Source: Grammothele lineata
Lineage: Eukaryota; Basidiomycota; Agaricomycetes; Polyporales; Polyporaceae
Assembly (NCBI GenBank): GCA_002150815.3
Contig: NDFF03000072.1
Coordinates: 62,001-126,000, forward strand
Direction of reading: 5' to 3'
Length of the DNA: 64,000 nucleotides
The first letter of the stretch is position 1. Each line of letters opens with the position of its first letter. The notes under the pieces were generated by a model. The model made no database searches and was not told the origin of the DNA. It worked only from the letters and a program-made list of their open reading frames with translations. This document shows positions 25,760 to 37,710 of this stretch, piece by piece. The translations under genes were made by a program, and so were the position numbers.

Positions 25760-28700
25760 ATGGCGTCCAAGACGTCCGCCGCTGCGACTCTGCGAATCCC
25801 AGCTGCTCTCCCACATACAGATTCTAGCGGCACCGTCACGCCCGTCTCCCAGCACTCTGTTTCCTTACCGCCTCCCGCTCCTGTCCCCATCCCCGATGGC
25901 GCCTCGCTCCACTCGAAAGATGGCCCGCCAAGTCTGTCTACAACGCTAGCTAACAATACATCTCTTCCGTCGAAAGGATCCACTCCCTGGCCGGACGACC
26001 CCCTTGCCTTCAACAAGTTCATTCTGTACGAGAATAGACTCCGCTTCTTCGTCGTTGCGTCGAACACGTCCGATTCTCGACATCGCATTATCAAGATAAA
26101 CAGGACCTTTGAGGACGATGAACTTTCCGTTGTTGAAGACGAGTGCGTTTACAGTGGAAAGGAAATGACGGAGATGTTGAAAATGCTGGAGGATGGGAAC
26201 AAGCATTGTGGAGGTTTGGGCAAGGCGCGGGTGTTCTTCGGGGTTGCCGGTATGTTTGAACACTCGGTTGAATGCGTCTCTTCAACCAACCTGGGGCAGG
26301 GTTTGTCAGGTTCACCGCGGGATGGTACATGATTTTGATCTCGAAACGCTCCGTCGTTGCCCTCATCGGCGGACACTATGTTTATCACTGCGAGAACACC
26401 GACATCATACCCGTTGCCTTCAACCATAAGGTAGATAAACCGGCGGAGGAACAGCGCTTGATGAATGTGTTCAAGCAGGTGGACATGTCCAAGAACTTCT
26501 ACTTCAGGTCCCTCGCTTCATTACACTCCCTTGTTGTAGGCACATTACTAATGCATGCGATTTTGATGCGTGCAGCTACACGTATGACATCACTTCGACG
26601 CTACAACACAACCTGACGCGCGGCGGTCTTGGCCCTGCGCGTAGATGGTCCATGAACGACCGGTTTGCCTGGAATTATCACCTCTTGACTGCTGGGTTTG
26701 TCCATCAGAGCACGTCTTCGGCTTCGAATAGACGACATTGGCTCGTCCCTTTGATCCACGGCCACGTTGATCAAGCCAGTACGTCTTCATATTAGTCGCG
26801 TCGTTTGATGCTCACATCTTACCCTTCTAGAGCTTACCGCTCTTGGCCGAATTGTGTTTATAACATTGATTGCTCGACGGTCTAGGCATCATGCTGGTGC
26901 CCGATACCTCAAACGAGGCGTGAATGACGAGGTACAATGCTTATTTCTCACATCCCCCCTCTTATGCTAATATGTCACAGGGCAATGTCGCGAATGAAGT
27001 TGAGACAGAACAGATTGTCTCAGAAACACTCACAACGCCGTTCTATTACCCTGCTCCCAAGGATGAGCCCGATGGCAAACCTGGAAGACGACCTAGCCCC
27101 AACTTCACGAGCTATGTGCAGTACCGAGGGAGCATTCCCGTCTTTTGGACGCAGGAAGTCACAGGCGTAGCTCCTAAGCCCCCGATTGAAAGTAAGTAAA
27201 CGACAAACAATCCTTCGATGATTCACATCAACTATCCGAGCAGTTCCCGTCATGGATCCTTTCTATGTTTCCGCTGCACGACACTTCGACGACCTCTTCA
27301 AGCGTTATGGAACCCCGATTATGATTTTGAACCTGATCAAGAAGCGAGAGCCGCAGCCACGCGAATCTAAGCTGCTCGACGAGTATACACAATGTGTACA
27401 CTACCTCAACCAGTTCCTACCTGAAGACAAAAGGATGGTGTATCGTCCGTGGGACATGGCCCGTGCCTACAAGGAGTGAGAAGCCGTTCCAATGATAATG
27501 TTAGTGTTGCTCAACGGTGGTCCACTTGCAGGAAGAAACAGGACGTCATTGGCTACCTGGAAGACATAGCCGAAGAGTCTATCCAGATGACCGGCTTCTT
27601 TCATACCGGGCGCGAGCCGTTCTCGCACTATCTGCAAAATGAGTAAGTGAGCACATCATTCCCTTTCCAGTAGCCGGTAACAAATGACTATGCCGACATC
27701 AATTCAGGGACGACGATTATGAATTGCGTACGACCATGTCGGTGCAGAACGGCCTCTGCAGGACAAACTGCGTTGACTGTCTCGATCGCACGAACGCGGC
27801 GCAATTCGTGTTTGGGAAACGTGCGCTTGGACACCAGCTCTATGCCCTCGGTGTTGTTCATACTCCCAACCTTGCGTTCGATTCCGACGCCGTCAACATG
27901 CTCACGGAGATGTATCACGATCATGGAGATAGTGCGTGTGTTTTACTGGGATTCAGGCCGACTTGGCTGATAATTTTTCAGGTCTTGCCTTGCAGTACAC
28001 CGGTAGTGCGCTGGTGAATCGAGTAGAGACATACCGGCGTATGCCTCACTGGAACAGTCATTCGCGGGATATCATTGAGAATTTGCGCCGTTTCTACGCG
28101 AACTCGCTTCTCGGTGAGCTTCACGCCTGAAAGAATGAAGCGCTGCTTCTCTGACGCACCCTAAGACAATGATAAGCAGGCTGCAATCAACCTCTTCCTC
28201 GGAGTTCCCGCAGAGAAGACAAGCACACGATTGCCACCGCAAAGAGGTAACTACCAGAAATGGTATACCGACGAGCATCTTGAGCAAGCGTACCCACTCG
28301 ATGACTGCGAGAAAGCTTTGGCACAATTCGTCAACACGCGCGGGGACTATTGGATCGAATACTATCGTCCGCTGTTGTTCACGTCTCTTGGGAAACACTT
28401 TGCGTTTTCCATGAACAGTACGCTTAAACTGCCCGGGTATGTTTCCGCCGAATCTTGAGATCCCACTTCGCCCAATGCTGTATTGTAGCAAAACGGCCGG
28501 AGACATCAACACCAGCCCCTTCAAGAACCCTCACGCCGACGATCAGCCTACCCAGCCGCACCCCAAGCAAGTCTCTATGTTCATCATCTGCAGGATATCT
28601 GTCTGATGTCTGAAACAGATTAATGGACGGCGTTCGCCGATGGATGAGCGCCACTCCACCTTCTGGGATCCGAAAGTCGCGTGTTGACCGCGCCCAGGAT

Positions 28701-29121
28701 CCGAAGTCGAAATCGAAGAAGCCTCACGTACAGCCAGAATCCCCACCCGAAACTCTTCCTGAGATCGTCATGAGGCTTCTGGATCCTGTAGTCAAAGAGG
28801 AAGAGGAGTACCAAGAGTGTGTTCTGGCGTTGGTTATTCTTGAGGTCTCAACTGCTTACGCTTTGCTGCAGATACATCGAACAAGGTCAGGAGCTCCTCG
28901 TGACCTCGAGCGAAGAGGTCGACTACCGCAAGCCCATATATCTGAAGTACAGAGATGCAATCAACCTTGCTCAGGGAGTACAGGAGCCGGTGGACCTGGC
29001 GGAAAAGGACGAAAAGATCATCTCTGCGTATATGGATCGTGGGAGTGCCCATGACCTTGATGCGGGCTACACTTCGACGAACTATGAGAAGATCATTGCG
29101 GAATTGACGACGGTGGATTGA
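25760..29121 (+). CDS. FIG4: Sac-domain PI(3,5)P2 5-phosphatase, Fig4
   Basis: Removes the 5-phosphate of PI(3,5)P2 on the vacuole or endosome, in the Fab1-Vac14-Fig4 complex. The start at 25760 ([19 protein letters not shown]) is followed by a Pro/Ser-rich leader and [19 protein letters not shown] (about 26010-26070). The Sac domain runs through [46 protein letters not shown] (about 26847-26907) and [10 protein letters not shown]. The catalytic motif [13 protein letters not shown] (about 27775-27815) has the Cys and Arg of the Cx5R loop, and [10 protein letters not shown] matches Fig4 rather than Sac1. The tail reads [13 protein letters not shown] and ends [13 protein letters not shown]. Introns are short and phases check out (for example the split Gly of GVAGFVRF). 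About 930 residues, near the family length. A second phosphoinositide phosphatase is less likely. Confidence 0.95.
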
Positions 29122-29391
29122 TGACACTGACCTGCCTTCTTTACCGGATAATTTACGATAGCTACTAGTACGAATCGTACGCACATTGTATTCATAGTCA
29201 TATCTCTGCGATACCTATTCGTTGGTGGATCACGTTGGACTCGAATCACTAAATGGCACGACCGGCAACCAAACTTTCAGCAACCTTACGATAACGTTAC
29301 TTGACTAGAACGACTGCTGCTGCCGGGCGCTTAAAGCAATATCATTTTGTCTCCGGCGACAAACATCGCCCCAGCCTCGTCAGCCGGACTC

Positions 29392-31157
29392 ATGTCCGAA
29401 CTTTACGACCTAACGTCCTTGGATATGCTCAGGAATCTTCCTCTTGAACTCTGGGCCTACATCATACAGCACCTCCCCGTAGCCGATCAGAAGAGCTGTC
29501 TTTTCGTCTCTAGGCAGTTCCACGATCTTACCATCCCCGTCCTTTTCTCTCATGTCACGTTATATTTCGGCCTCTGGAGTATCGCACATTTAGGTCACGA
29601 CATGGACGAAGACGCCCACGATGAATGGCTGGACGAAGAAAACCGGCGCGAGAATATAACCTGGGAGGTTCTATGGCACATTTCAACCACGCCGTCATTC
29701 GCAAGGATCGTCAAGGCGGTCACCGTCAAGGCATGTTCAAGTTCCAGCTACAGCGTCTTTGGAGTGCGTAAGTTGCCTTCAACTCTATGATAGTAGAGTG
29801 CCGCTCGCTCATTTCAAATATCTGACTGAACAATCCATAGGACTTCTTGCTGAAGCAATTCGCGCGCTCGTGAACCTCCGTTCTTTCCATTGCTATGGAA
29901 CCACGTGGTGTTCACTGGACCCTATGATACTGCATACGCTTGCGTACTACGCAGGAGCAACGCTGCGTGAGCTCATCATACCGTGGGTTCACTTTTCATC
30001 AGCCACCGGATCCCCCTTGAACTAATCTCTTGGGTGCATTCTAGGCTGGAAGATACGAACTTTTCTTACATTCGCGCTTTCAGCCATTTGCGCACCTTCA
30101 TGGTGCTGCCGAACCTCGAGCGCAGGGCTTATTCCTACATCACAGACGCGGATAGCATCGGTCCAGAAGTCGAAAGCGCTCTTGATAACAGTGTGCAAAG
30201 CCTAGCTCATCTCACCGTCTTGGGGGACTTCGTGTGGCGCCTGCCTACCCGCACATTCTTCAACCTGCGTACTCTCGAGATCATTTATCCACGCAGCCTA
30301 GATGGCCTATCTCTGGTCTTTCGGCACTGCGAGAGTATTAGTTCCTTGACGCTTATTCTCACTTCCCATATCTACTCTGCCCTCGTAGACGTTCTTCGTG
30401 CCGACCCTACTGCATTGCCTTCCTTGACGGCTCTCAAGATCATTTGTGAAGACATCCAGTCTACGCCTCCAGCCTTGGGACGCGATCTTGCCAATTTCAT
30501 TCGAAGGAAGACGTCACTGCGTATGCTCGACCTCTCCCCCGCCCACGAGTTCCGCCCCAACGATGTAAACGGCACAGAGCCCGCGACCGTGCAGATGCTC
30601 TCAAATCTTACGAAGCTTGAAGTCCTTGGATTCGGCTCATGCGAGAATCACTTGGCAGCAATTGATTTCCAGCGACTAGACGAACGTATCCCTGTTGGCA
30701 TCACCGCTCTGCGCCTATCCATGAATTTCACGGGTTATTTAGACGACCTGCTAGAGTTCAGGGGAGCCTGTCTTGACCTTGTAAGTCACCGCTTATTCAA
30801 CAGCGGTCAACACATGTTGCTGGTGAGTCAGCTCACAAAAATATGCTTTCGTAGATCAGAAAGCGGACCTCGCTCCGATACATACATATCTTCTCGCTCA
30901 ATGACACGTTCGACCTAAAACACCAACTACTCGAGGACCACCCGGATTCTCTCGTGCTTACCGGCTACGGCCCCTTCCTTCGCCGGATTTTGCGAAACCC
31001 GAACGCCGGCAACGACGGGGAACCTACGTTCTGCTATTCCCCCTGCTGGCCCTTTGCGAAGGTCACGTTCCGTGGGGAAGCCGATTTTGGAGACCCAGAC
31101 TGGGAATGGTTGCTCCGGTATCACGGGCTGGAAGGCATTCGTAAGGGTACATTCTAG
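29392..31157 (+). CDS. F-box protein with leucine-rich-repeat-like C-terminus
   Basis: Probable substrate receptor of an SCF ubiquitin ligase. The start at 29392 gives MSELYDLTSLDMLRNLPLEL, then the F-box LRNLPLELWAYIIQHLPVAD and VSRQFHDLTIPVLF (about 29430-29550), which binds Skp1. The rest is Leu-rich with loose repeats (LTVLGDFVWRLPTRTFFNLRTLEIIY, split as in the DNA; LRADPTALPSLTALKII; LSNLTKLEVLGFGS). Introns at about 29768, 29980 and 30781 all keep frame. The last exon ends LRYHGLEGIRKGTF. Agaricomycetes carry many such genes with fast-changing repeats, so the target cannot be guessed. A frame starting at 29347 uses a non-ATG codon and was not used. Confidence 0.85.
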
Positions 31158-31949
31158 CGCTCCTCGGATTTGACTCATTCGTCTCGTATGACAGATACTC
31201 TGCTTCCTGGAATACCCGATCAGCTGTAACAAACGAAATGGGGGCCCCTATTTTCCGGTATGAAGGGACAGTGCACGAATAGGTATGGTAGACCTCCCGG
31301 CATCGATATCGACTACTTTCGAGTATATTGAACCCCCGTCGATGGCATTTACAGCATCGGCTGGTTGTCGAAGCTCTGGCTGACGTCATTGAGGAATATG
31401 ATGGTAATATTGACGCGCGTAACGAGTCAGCACGGGCAACTTCGGATCTCTGTAACTTTTCCTGCTTCCTCCGGAGACCGCAGCGACTTGTTGACTGAGC
31501 ATTGAGCAAGCTGGACTCGGTCTACGACCGCGATTACGAATGCACCGGGACGTGTGTCACCCGCTCCGGTCTCGGTTTCCAACTCTGCGGCGGTTCTGTG
31601 CCCCCATGATCGACGCGTCCACACGGTCCGGCTTGATTGAGGTCCAGAAACACCAGTTTTGAAGCCGGGGGGGCTACTTTACCCCGCCCTTCCGGGCGTT
31701 GCTTTCCGGCCGAACCGGCGAGTCCTTGAAGGCAAGGTCTGGACACCGCACCTTCCAACACTACGCGAGCTAGTACGTCAGGTTGAGGTCTGTTTCAAGC
31801 GGCATCCGTGGACGTCTACTTATTTTCTACAATATAAATGGTACTCGCTGTGAGCTACCTGAAACTCACTGCCGACGTGGGCTTGCTCCTACCCTTGTGT
31901 TCACTCTCGACCGTTCAGTGCCCCTACTCTGAGAATAGCTAGTCGAATT
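31158..31949. other. Intergenic, about 790 bp; flavohemoglobin promoter
   Basis: No supported gene. A TATA-like TATAAA lies at 31833-31838, about 112 bp before the flavohemoglobin start. The centre (31640-31740) is C/G-rich with small inverted repeats. The minus-strand frames at 31063-31624 match nothing. Confidence 0.5.
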
Positions 31950-33316
31950 ATGACCACCAACACCGGCCTCCCTAATCCTCCCCCACTCACCCCAGATCAA
32001 AAGAAGCTCATCCTCTCTACCGTGCCCATCTTGGAGGAACATGGGGTAGCTATCACCGAACTCATGTACAAGAGGCTTTTCGAAACGGATGCCTCCCTAC
32101 GTGAGATCTTCAGCCAGAGCAGGCAACAAGTACGTTTTATCCATTCTGACTTCACATGATTCTTCCTCATAGCTGATTCTATATATTCGCTGTCGCCATA
32201 GTGTGGTATGCAGGCGAAGGCATTGGCTGCTTCCGTATATGCATACGCCAAACACATCGAGGACCTTACGCCTATACTTCCCGTGGTCGAACGGATCGCA
32301 CACAAACATGCCGCCGTGCATATCGTACCTGAACAATACGCGACAGTCGGGGTCTCACTTCTCGGTGCCATAACCGATGTTGTTGGTGCAGAAACATTCA
32401 AAGGCCCACTCTACGACGCGTGGTACGCCGCGTACTGGCATCTGGCGCACATTTTTATCAAGCGCGAGCGCGAGCTGTACGATGCGGCTGGCTGGGAGGG
32501 CTGGCGCGAGTTCGTGGTGGAGAAGAAGGTGCCAGAGAGCGAGGAGGTGACGAGCTTCTACTTCAAGCCCAAGGATGGAAAGCGGTTCGCGCCGCATTGC
32601 GCAGGGCAGTTCCTAACGGTCTGGTTGTACGTCCCCGCGCTCGGGTACAAGCAGCCGAGACAGTATGTCACATCGGCTCTCTCGCAGTTGCTCTGCATTG
32701 ACGTGTTCCCCGTAGATACTCGGTCTCGGATGTACCCAGTCCAGACCACTACCGGATCTCTGTTCGACGGGAGCCCGGTGCGACGCCCGACCACCCGGGA
32801 ACGATATCTAACTTGCTGCACGACACCATCAATGTCGGTGACACCGTTGAGCTCGCCTATCCGTTTGGGGAGTTCTTTCTCGACACATCTACCGCTCCCG
32901 TCGTGCTCATCTCGGCGGGCGTCGGCGCGACACCGCTGCTCGCGATGCTCAACACGCTGTGTGCCAGTGTGTCGGAGACGACGCGAAAGGCGAGCTGGGT
33001 GCACGTCGCGCGTAACGGGCATACGCACGCGTTCAAAGCCCACGTCGCAGCCCTCGCGCGCGCACGACCGGAGCAGCTGAAGACCACGGTGTTCTACTCT
33101 CGCCCGGAGGATGGCGCAGACGCGTTTGGTGCGGATTACAACGTGCAGGGGCGACTAGACCTCCTCAAGGTTGAGCAGGACGTGCTACGGCTTGAGGACA
33201 GGGAGACGCAGTACTACGTGTGTGGTCCAGAGGGGTTCATGGACGACACGTTCCAGGCACTGAAGGCGCTCGGAGTGGACGATAGCCGAATGCACAAAGA
33301 AGCATTTGGAGTGTAA
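31950..33316 (+). CDS. YHB1: Flavohemoglobin, nitric oxide dioxygenase
   Basis: Turns nitric oxide into nitrate using O2 and NAD(P)H. The start at 31950 gives MTTNTGLPNPPPLTPDQKKL. The globin part runs to about residue 145, with SRQQCGMQAKALAASVYAYA (distal side) and the proximal His in HKHAAVHIVPEQY (about 32300-32340). The reductase part has SFYFKPKDGKRFAPHCAGQF. It then crosses an intron (about 32662-32717, donor GTATGT, acceptor CCCGTAG) that restores the FAD motif RQYSVSD; reading straight through hides it and gives a false early stop. ISAGVGATPLLAML (about 32910) is the NAD site, and YYVCGPEGFMDDTFQALKA closes the domain. The end is HKEAFGV at 33316. About 410 residues, full length. In fungi it protects against nitrosative stress; location cytosolic or mitochondrial. 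Confidence 0.95.
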
Positions 33317-33804
33317 AAAGTAGTACTTGCCAACGGTGGAGGCTACTTATCATTGGCGGAGAATTGTAATAGAACTTGCATCGTTGTAACTTCAAGCTTC
33401 AGCACCGTCGGTGAAGAATATGTGAGCAGCAAATCATTGCGGCGATTCAAGCTCTCGAATGTAGGAATCAGAGTCGTCCTCGTTGAACTGGTCGAAGAAG
33501 CGTCACGTTCAGGCCCGAGCGCCGGCAGTGGCGGTGTCTGACACGTGCGGTCGAGTGTAAATATGGCCATGTTGAGTAGGAAGCGCTTGGAGAACGCCCC
33601 CATCAACGGACGAGGAGGATCCGATTCCCGCGAAATGTCCGTCAGACTGTCCAAGTCGCGACAGCATTGGCAGATGCAGTGCCCGTCGTTCGTCCATATA
33701 CCCCGACCGTGTCCGCAAAGCCGCAACGGCGACACGCCACCTCCGCCCACAGCCTCGCCCACCTACCGCGAGCGCGACCCGCTAAGCCTCCAAGAGACTT
33801 AGAC
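33317..33804. other. Intergenic, promoter of the MLKL-like gene
   Basis: 488 bp. Opposed 140- and 85-codon frames here (33343-33762 minus, 33545-33802 plus) match no family. Probably UTR and promoter. No TATA box was identified. Confidence 0.45.
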
Positions 33805-36800
33805 ATGCCCTCGTTCACGCGTTACATCCCAGTTCGCTCACTCTCGGCCAAAGACGCTCTTAGTGGTCTCGTCGCCACCTCGTCCGCGGCAAAGGAGATC
33901 GCCGATCTTCTGCAGTTCGCACCTGCAAAAGCCGCTGCCTCCCTCCTTTTGCTCATTTTCGAGACAATCCAGGTAAGCCACTCTCGGTCCGCACCGCCTT
34001 TCCTCTGTTTAACGACTTGCTGAATGCGGGTCCCTCCGTACAGGACGTTCAGACGCAACAGGAGGACTGCCATCGGCTGGCGAGGCGCTGCCTTTCCCTC
34101 TTAGGCGACATCCGCGACCAACTTGTGGAGCATGAAGGCGACGCGCCTGCTTCCCTACTCAAGGCTCTTGCCAAATTCGAAGGGTCGGTGCATGCTTCAT
34201 ACCATGCGCAGCCTCATACTGATATTATGACGTCCGCGTGACATCGCATATACATTTTCACGGCTACAGCACCCTGAAGGCGATCTACCAGTTCGTCAAA
34301 CAGGCGGCTGAACAGAAGTGGACGTCGCGCTTGATTCGCAAAAGTACCATAGAGACCGCGCTGTCTGACCACAACGCTGCCCTCGATGACGCGGCTCGAG
34401 CTTTCCAGGTACGTCCTACACCGGATATCTGTGCACTCTGTCAATAGCTGAACCCTTCTCCCTAATTGTTTAGATCGCGACTCTCATAAATATCCATCTG
34501 GCTGTGGGAGACCGTGGTGGTGTCTTGGCTCGCAGAGCAGCGACACTTCCGCCGTATACATCATCCGACTCGTCTCAGGCTGTCATGCAGATCACCGACG
34601 TGCAAGAATTGGTCACATCTCCAAATCTCCATTCGACTGTATGTCTGCGCATTTAGTCCACTCAGAGCCGTGCCGTGTACTTACTCACCAGTCTCTAGAG
34701 TTTCACTCTTAGGACGGATACATCACTACAAGCCGGAAGTAGCACATTGGTTCAGAGGACCGCATCTATCGACCTCATAGACCTTTCCTCTCCAACAAGC
34801 GAACAATCAAGGCTAGTGGAAATAGCTGATTCGAACGCGCTCGTGAATCCCTCCGACTGCTGGGAAGAACCTGTCCTGACTGAACATCACGGAGTATGCT
34901 TTGACCCTTGTTTGACACCTTGATGCTTCCGTTTACATGACTCAATCTAGTTCAGACGATTCCATCAGTCACAGTTTAGGTTCAAGGGGAAATCGCGGAC
35001 TATCAAGGGCGGATGGTGGGCTGGAGCCACAGAAGGGGTGATCTCAGGCGAAAGATCACTGATGATCCGGTATGAGGGCGAGCGGCGCACGGCTATGAAA
35101 GTAAGTGAGGCTCAGCGAGGAAGCGCCCAGGCTTCTCTGTGTTAATTGTATATTATCAGAGTTGGGTCAGAGACGTCAAGATACTGCAAAACGTACAGTA
35201 CGTCGCATTACCTCATACCATCGCTGCTGCTGGTTTTGGTATGAACCTTCCTTTGTAGCCATCCCAATCTGCCACAGATGGTTGGTTATTCCGACGACGA
35301 AACGCCAACTCCGTTCATCCTCCTAGCAAACGGTGAGCAGGGGTCTTCTATACGCTAATCGCACAAGTAAATAAATATCCCCTGCAGTACAAACACGACT
35401 ACCCCAAGCATTGCTACTAGATTCATTGAAGAATGCATCGCTGGCACAATGCGCCCAACTTCTCCTTCAGTTTGTGAGTGATTACGTTAAATGCTTCGGC
35501 AAAGTGCTCATGAATTTCCCAGTATCGAGATACCCTTGTATGTTCTCCGATACCATGTTTGATGTTCTATTATGAAGCTTTGTCCAGGACGCCGCACTAT
35601 ACCTTCAACGACAGATGAGTCTCTCAGACTCCAAAGTGCAGGACTATGTAGAGGTACATCGTCTTACTACCAGCGCCCATCTATATATCCTGAGTCCCTG
35701 ACATTGCCGTACAGAACGCGAGTTTCAGAATAGATGCAGAACAAACTGTTATCATGGGCTTGCCTCCCCCGGAAGTGGACAACATAGTGTCTTGGCGTAA
35801 CTTTGGGCTTGCGCATTCGATCCGCGACATCTACTTGAAGGTAATCTCTTCACATTTGAGCGATACGTTGCTATGCTGATTGCATGATTCACCACACAGA
35901 TTTTGCCCAACCGTGGCTTACTATGGAAGGTCCCCGTGGACGACAAGAACCGAGAAAGTGAGTATCTGGTATCATCATTCCCGTTCAGCCACTCGCACTA
36001 AAAGATCATTGAACTAGTCCCGGCGGATATGCAGAACAAAATCAGCCACCTCACCTTGCTCGCGCGCGCTCTCCTTCCGGGGACCGACGACATCGGTCTC
36101 GTTCAACAACGTCTCCACAAGCTCCTCGGCTCCATCGACGAGGACGAGGACGAAGAAGAGCTGGGCTTCGAGCCACCCTCGCCTACGTCTCTCCGGCAGA
36201 TCCGCAAGGCTGCTATTGCCGCAAACGCTCACCAGCAAGCTTGGTTCGAGAACGATGGGATCACGCCGCACAAGTTCTCCGTCGGCGATCTTGGGTACTT
36301 GCCAGACAGGAGCCTGGAGGGGAAGGATTGGTCCGAATTCGTTGTACTGTGCAACGTCTTCCAAGAAGGCCTGGCTACGCTGGAGACGACGCAGACGACG
36401 GAGGGCAAGCAGGGAGGGTGGCAGGACGGGTTCCACAAGTGGGACGATATCACGTCGTGGGAGCTTCCTGGAGGAATTCACGGGTACGCGAGCCATTTTA
36501 TGGTCGTTTGAGGGAGATGATTCCAGTGCTCAATCCCTCCCACTGCAGTTGGACGGTCGTCGTGCCCCCGGAGGCCGAGTATAACTTCCACATCGTGCAC
36601 ACGAACGAGGTCGTCCGGGTCCATGATGCCTGGAATCATCTCCTCGATGTCGGCAAAGTCATGGCCACACAGTACGGCGTCAAGCCAGAAGAATTAATTC
36701 TGAGTGCGTTATCATCTCGGCTCGCTTTCTGCCTTTCAGCTATCGCTGACGTATTTCCTCGCGGCAGTCACGCGCGTCGGCGCAGAACAGCGCTTCCGCG

Positions 36801-37233
36801 TGCGCGACCTCCGACGCGTCCAATTCTGGTCGTCACCGCACATCACGCACACGCCCTTTCAGCCTCGCGGCTTTCACGGAGGTTACCATCACCATGGTGG
36901 ACACCATGGCGGAGGCTTCGGCGGTGGCGGCGGTGGACCACGGCTCATTCCGGGCCAGGACCTCGCACCGAAGGTGTTCTTCCTCTTCACGTCGGCCGAC
37001 AAGAACCATACACCGTACTTCTCCCAGACGCCGACTCATACGCCATTCGCCGAGGGCGAGAACCCTCCAGAAATTGACGCGAACACGGCACGATGCTTCG
37101 CATATCTTGACAAGTAAGTTCATTGGCCAAGAGTACTTCGCGCGTAGCGTGAAGTTGTGCTAATTGCTTGTGGGACAGCACGTTTGGGTTCTTGAATTAC
37201 GTACAACTTCATGCGGAAGATTTCATCGACTGA
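33805..37233 (+). CDS. N-terminal helical bundle plus pseudokinase-like protein, MLKL-like order
   Basis: Large gene of many short exons, about 850 residues. The start at 33805 gives MPSFTRYIPVRSLSAKDALS. Residues 1 to about 155 are helical and hydrophobic (AKEIADLLQFAPAKAAASLL, CHRLARRCLSLLGDIRDQL, LIRKSTIETALSDHNAALDD), a pattern like the MLKL N-terminal/HeLo-type four-helix domain. After a disordered linker, a kinase-like lobe follows: KSRTIKGGWWAGATEGVI, MIRYEGERRTAMKSWVRDVK, then LQNVHHPNLPQMVGYSDD (spliced, about 35160-35300) and FILLANVQTRLPQALLL. The catalytic-loop region (LQRQMSLSDSKVQDYVENAS, about 35625-35735) lacks HRD and no DFG follows (VIMGLPPPE), so it should be catalytically dead. 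The C-terminal 430 residues (from about 35760) are not recognised and include a His/Gly-rich patch (about 36875-36950). It ends YVQLHAEDFID at 37233. Cell death or signalling roles are inference. Confidence 0.75.
36870..36945 (+). repeat. His/Gly low-complexity patch in the MLKL-like gene
   Basis: About 25 residues of alternating His and Gly then a Gly run, encoded by CAC/CAT and GGC/GGT units. It might bind metal or be a flexible spacer. Seen directly; the role is guessed. Confidence 0.8.
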
Positions 37234-37710
37234 GGGCATTTGGGAACTGAGCGCTTACCGAGCGATGAAGCAAGTGCTGTTTCTGTTTGATCACGTTGTA
37301 GTGTACCATATACTATACCTTGACTATACCCAGTGGCAGAATGAACTTGTGTTTTGTCTTCTTCGGGTCGGGGGGACACCCTTTGAGGCTACAATTCCCT
37401 GCGGAGACTGCGTGACCATGATGCGGCCAAGAATTAGCATACGGCAATGGTTTGCCACTTGTGGCGTAGTCCAAGCGCAGTGAGTACTGCGTACGCGCCC
37501 AAGTCCGCAGAGGATGAAATGATGGATGACTGCGTCGGGCGCTTCGATTGCCATTCTCGGTCAGCAGGCGGGCCGCGAGTGTGCCTGCTCTCGGCGGCGA
37601 AGTCGGCCACGGCGCGGCTCAGGCATCCCCGCAGAAATCCCTCGCCCTCTCCCTCTCACTTCACTAGCTCTCTCTCCTCCCTCGTCGCCTCCCCGTTCTT
37701 CCCAACAAAC
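37234..37710. other. Intergenic, Sft2 promoter
   Basis: 477 bp between two plus-strand genes. It holds the 3' UTR of the MLKL-like gene and the Sft2 promoter. Nothing else was seen. Confidence 0.45.

Noticed and set aside
25585..26094. Zinc-finger gene start upstream of 25584
   Set aside because: The frame stays open to 26094 but runs over the promoter and first exon of FIG4 and lacks conserved sequence.
33343..33762. 140-codon minus-strand frame before the MLKL-like gene
   Set aside because: No recognisable domain; more likely promoter or UTR.
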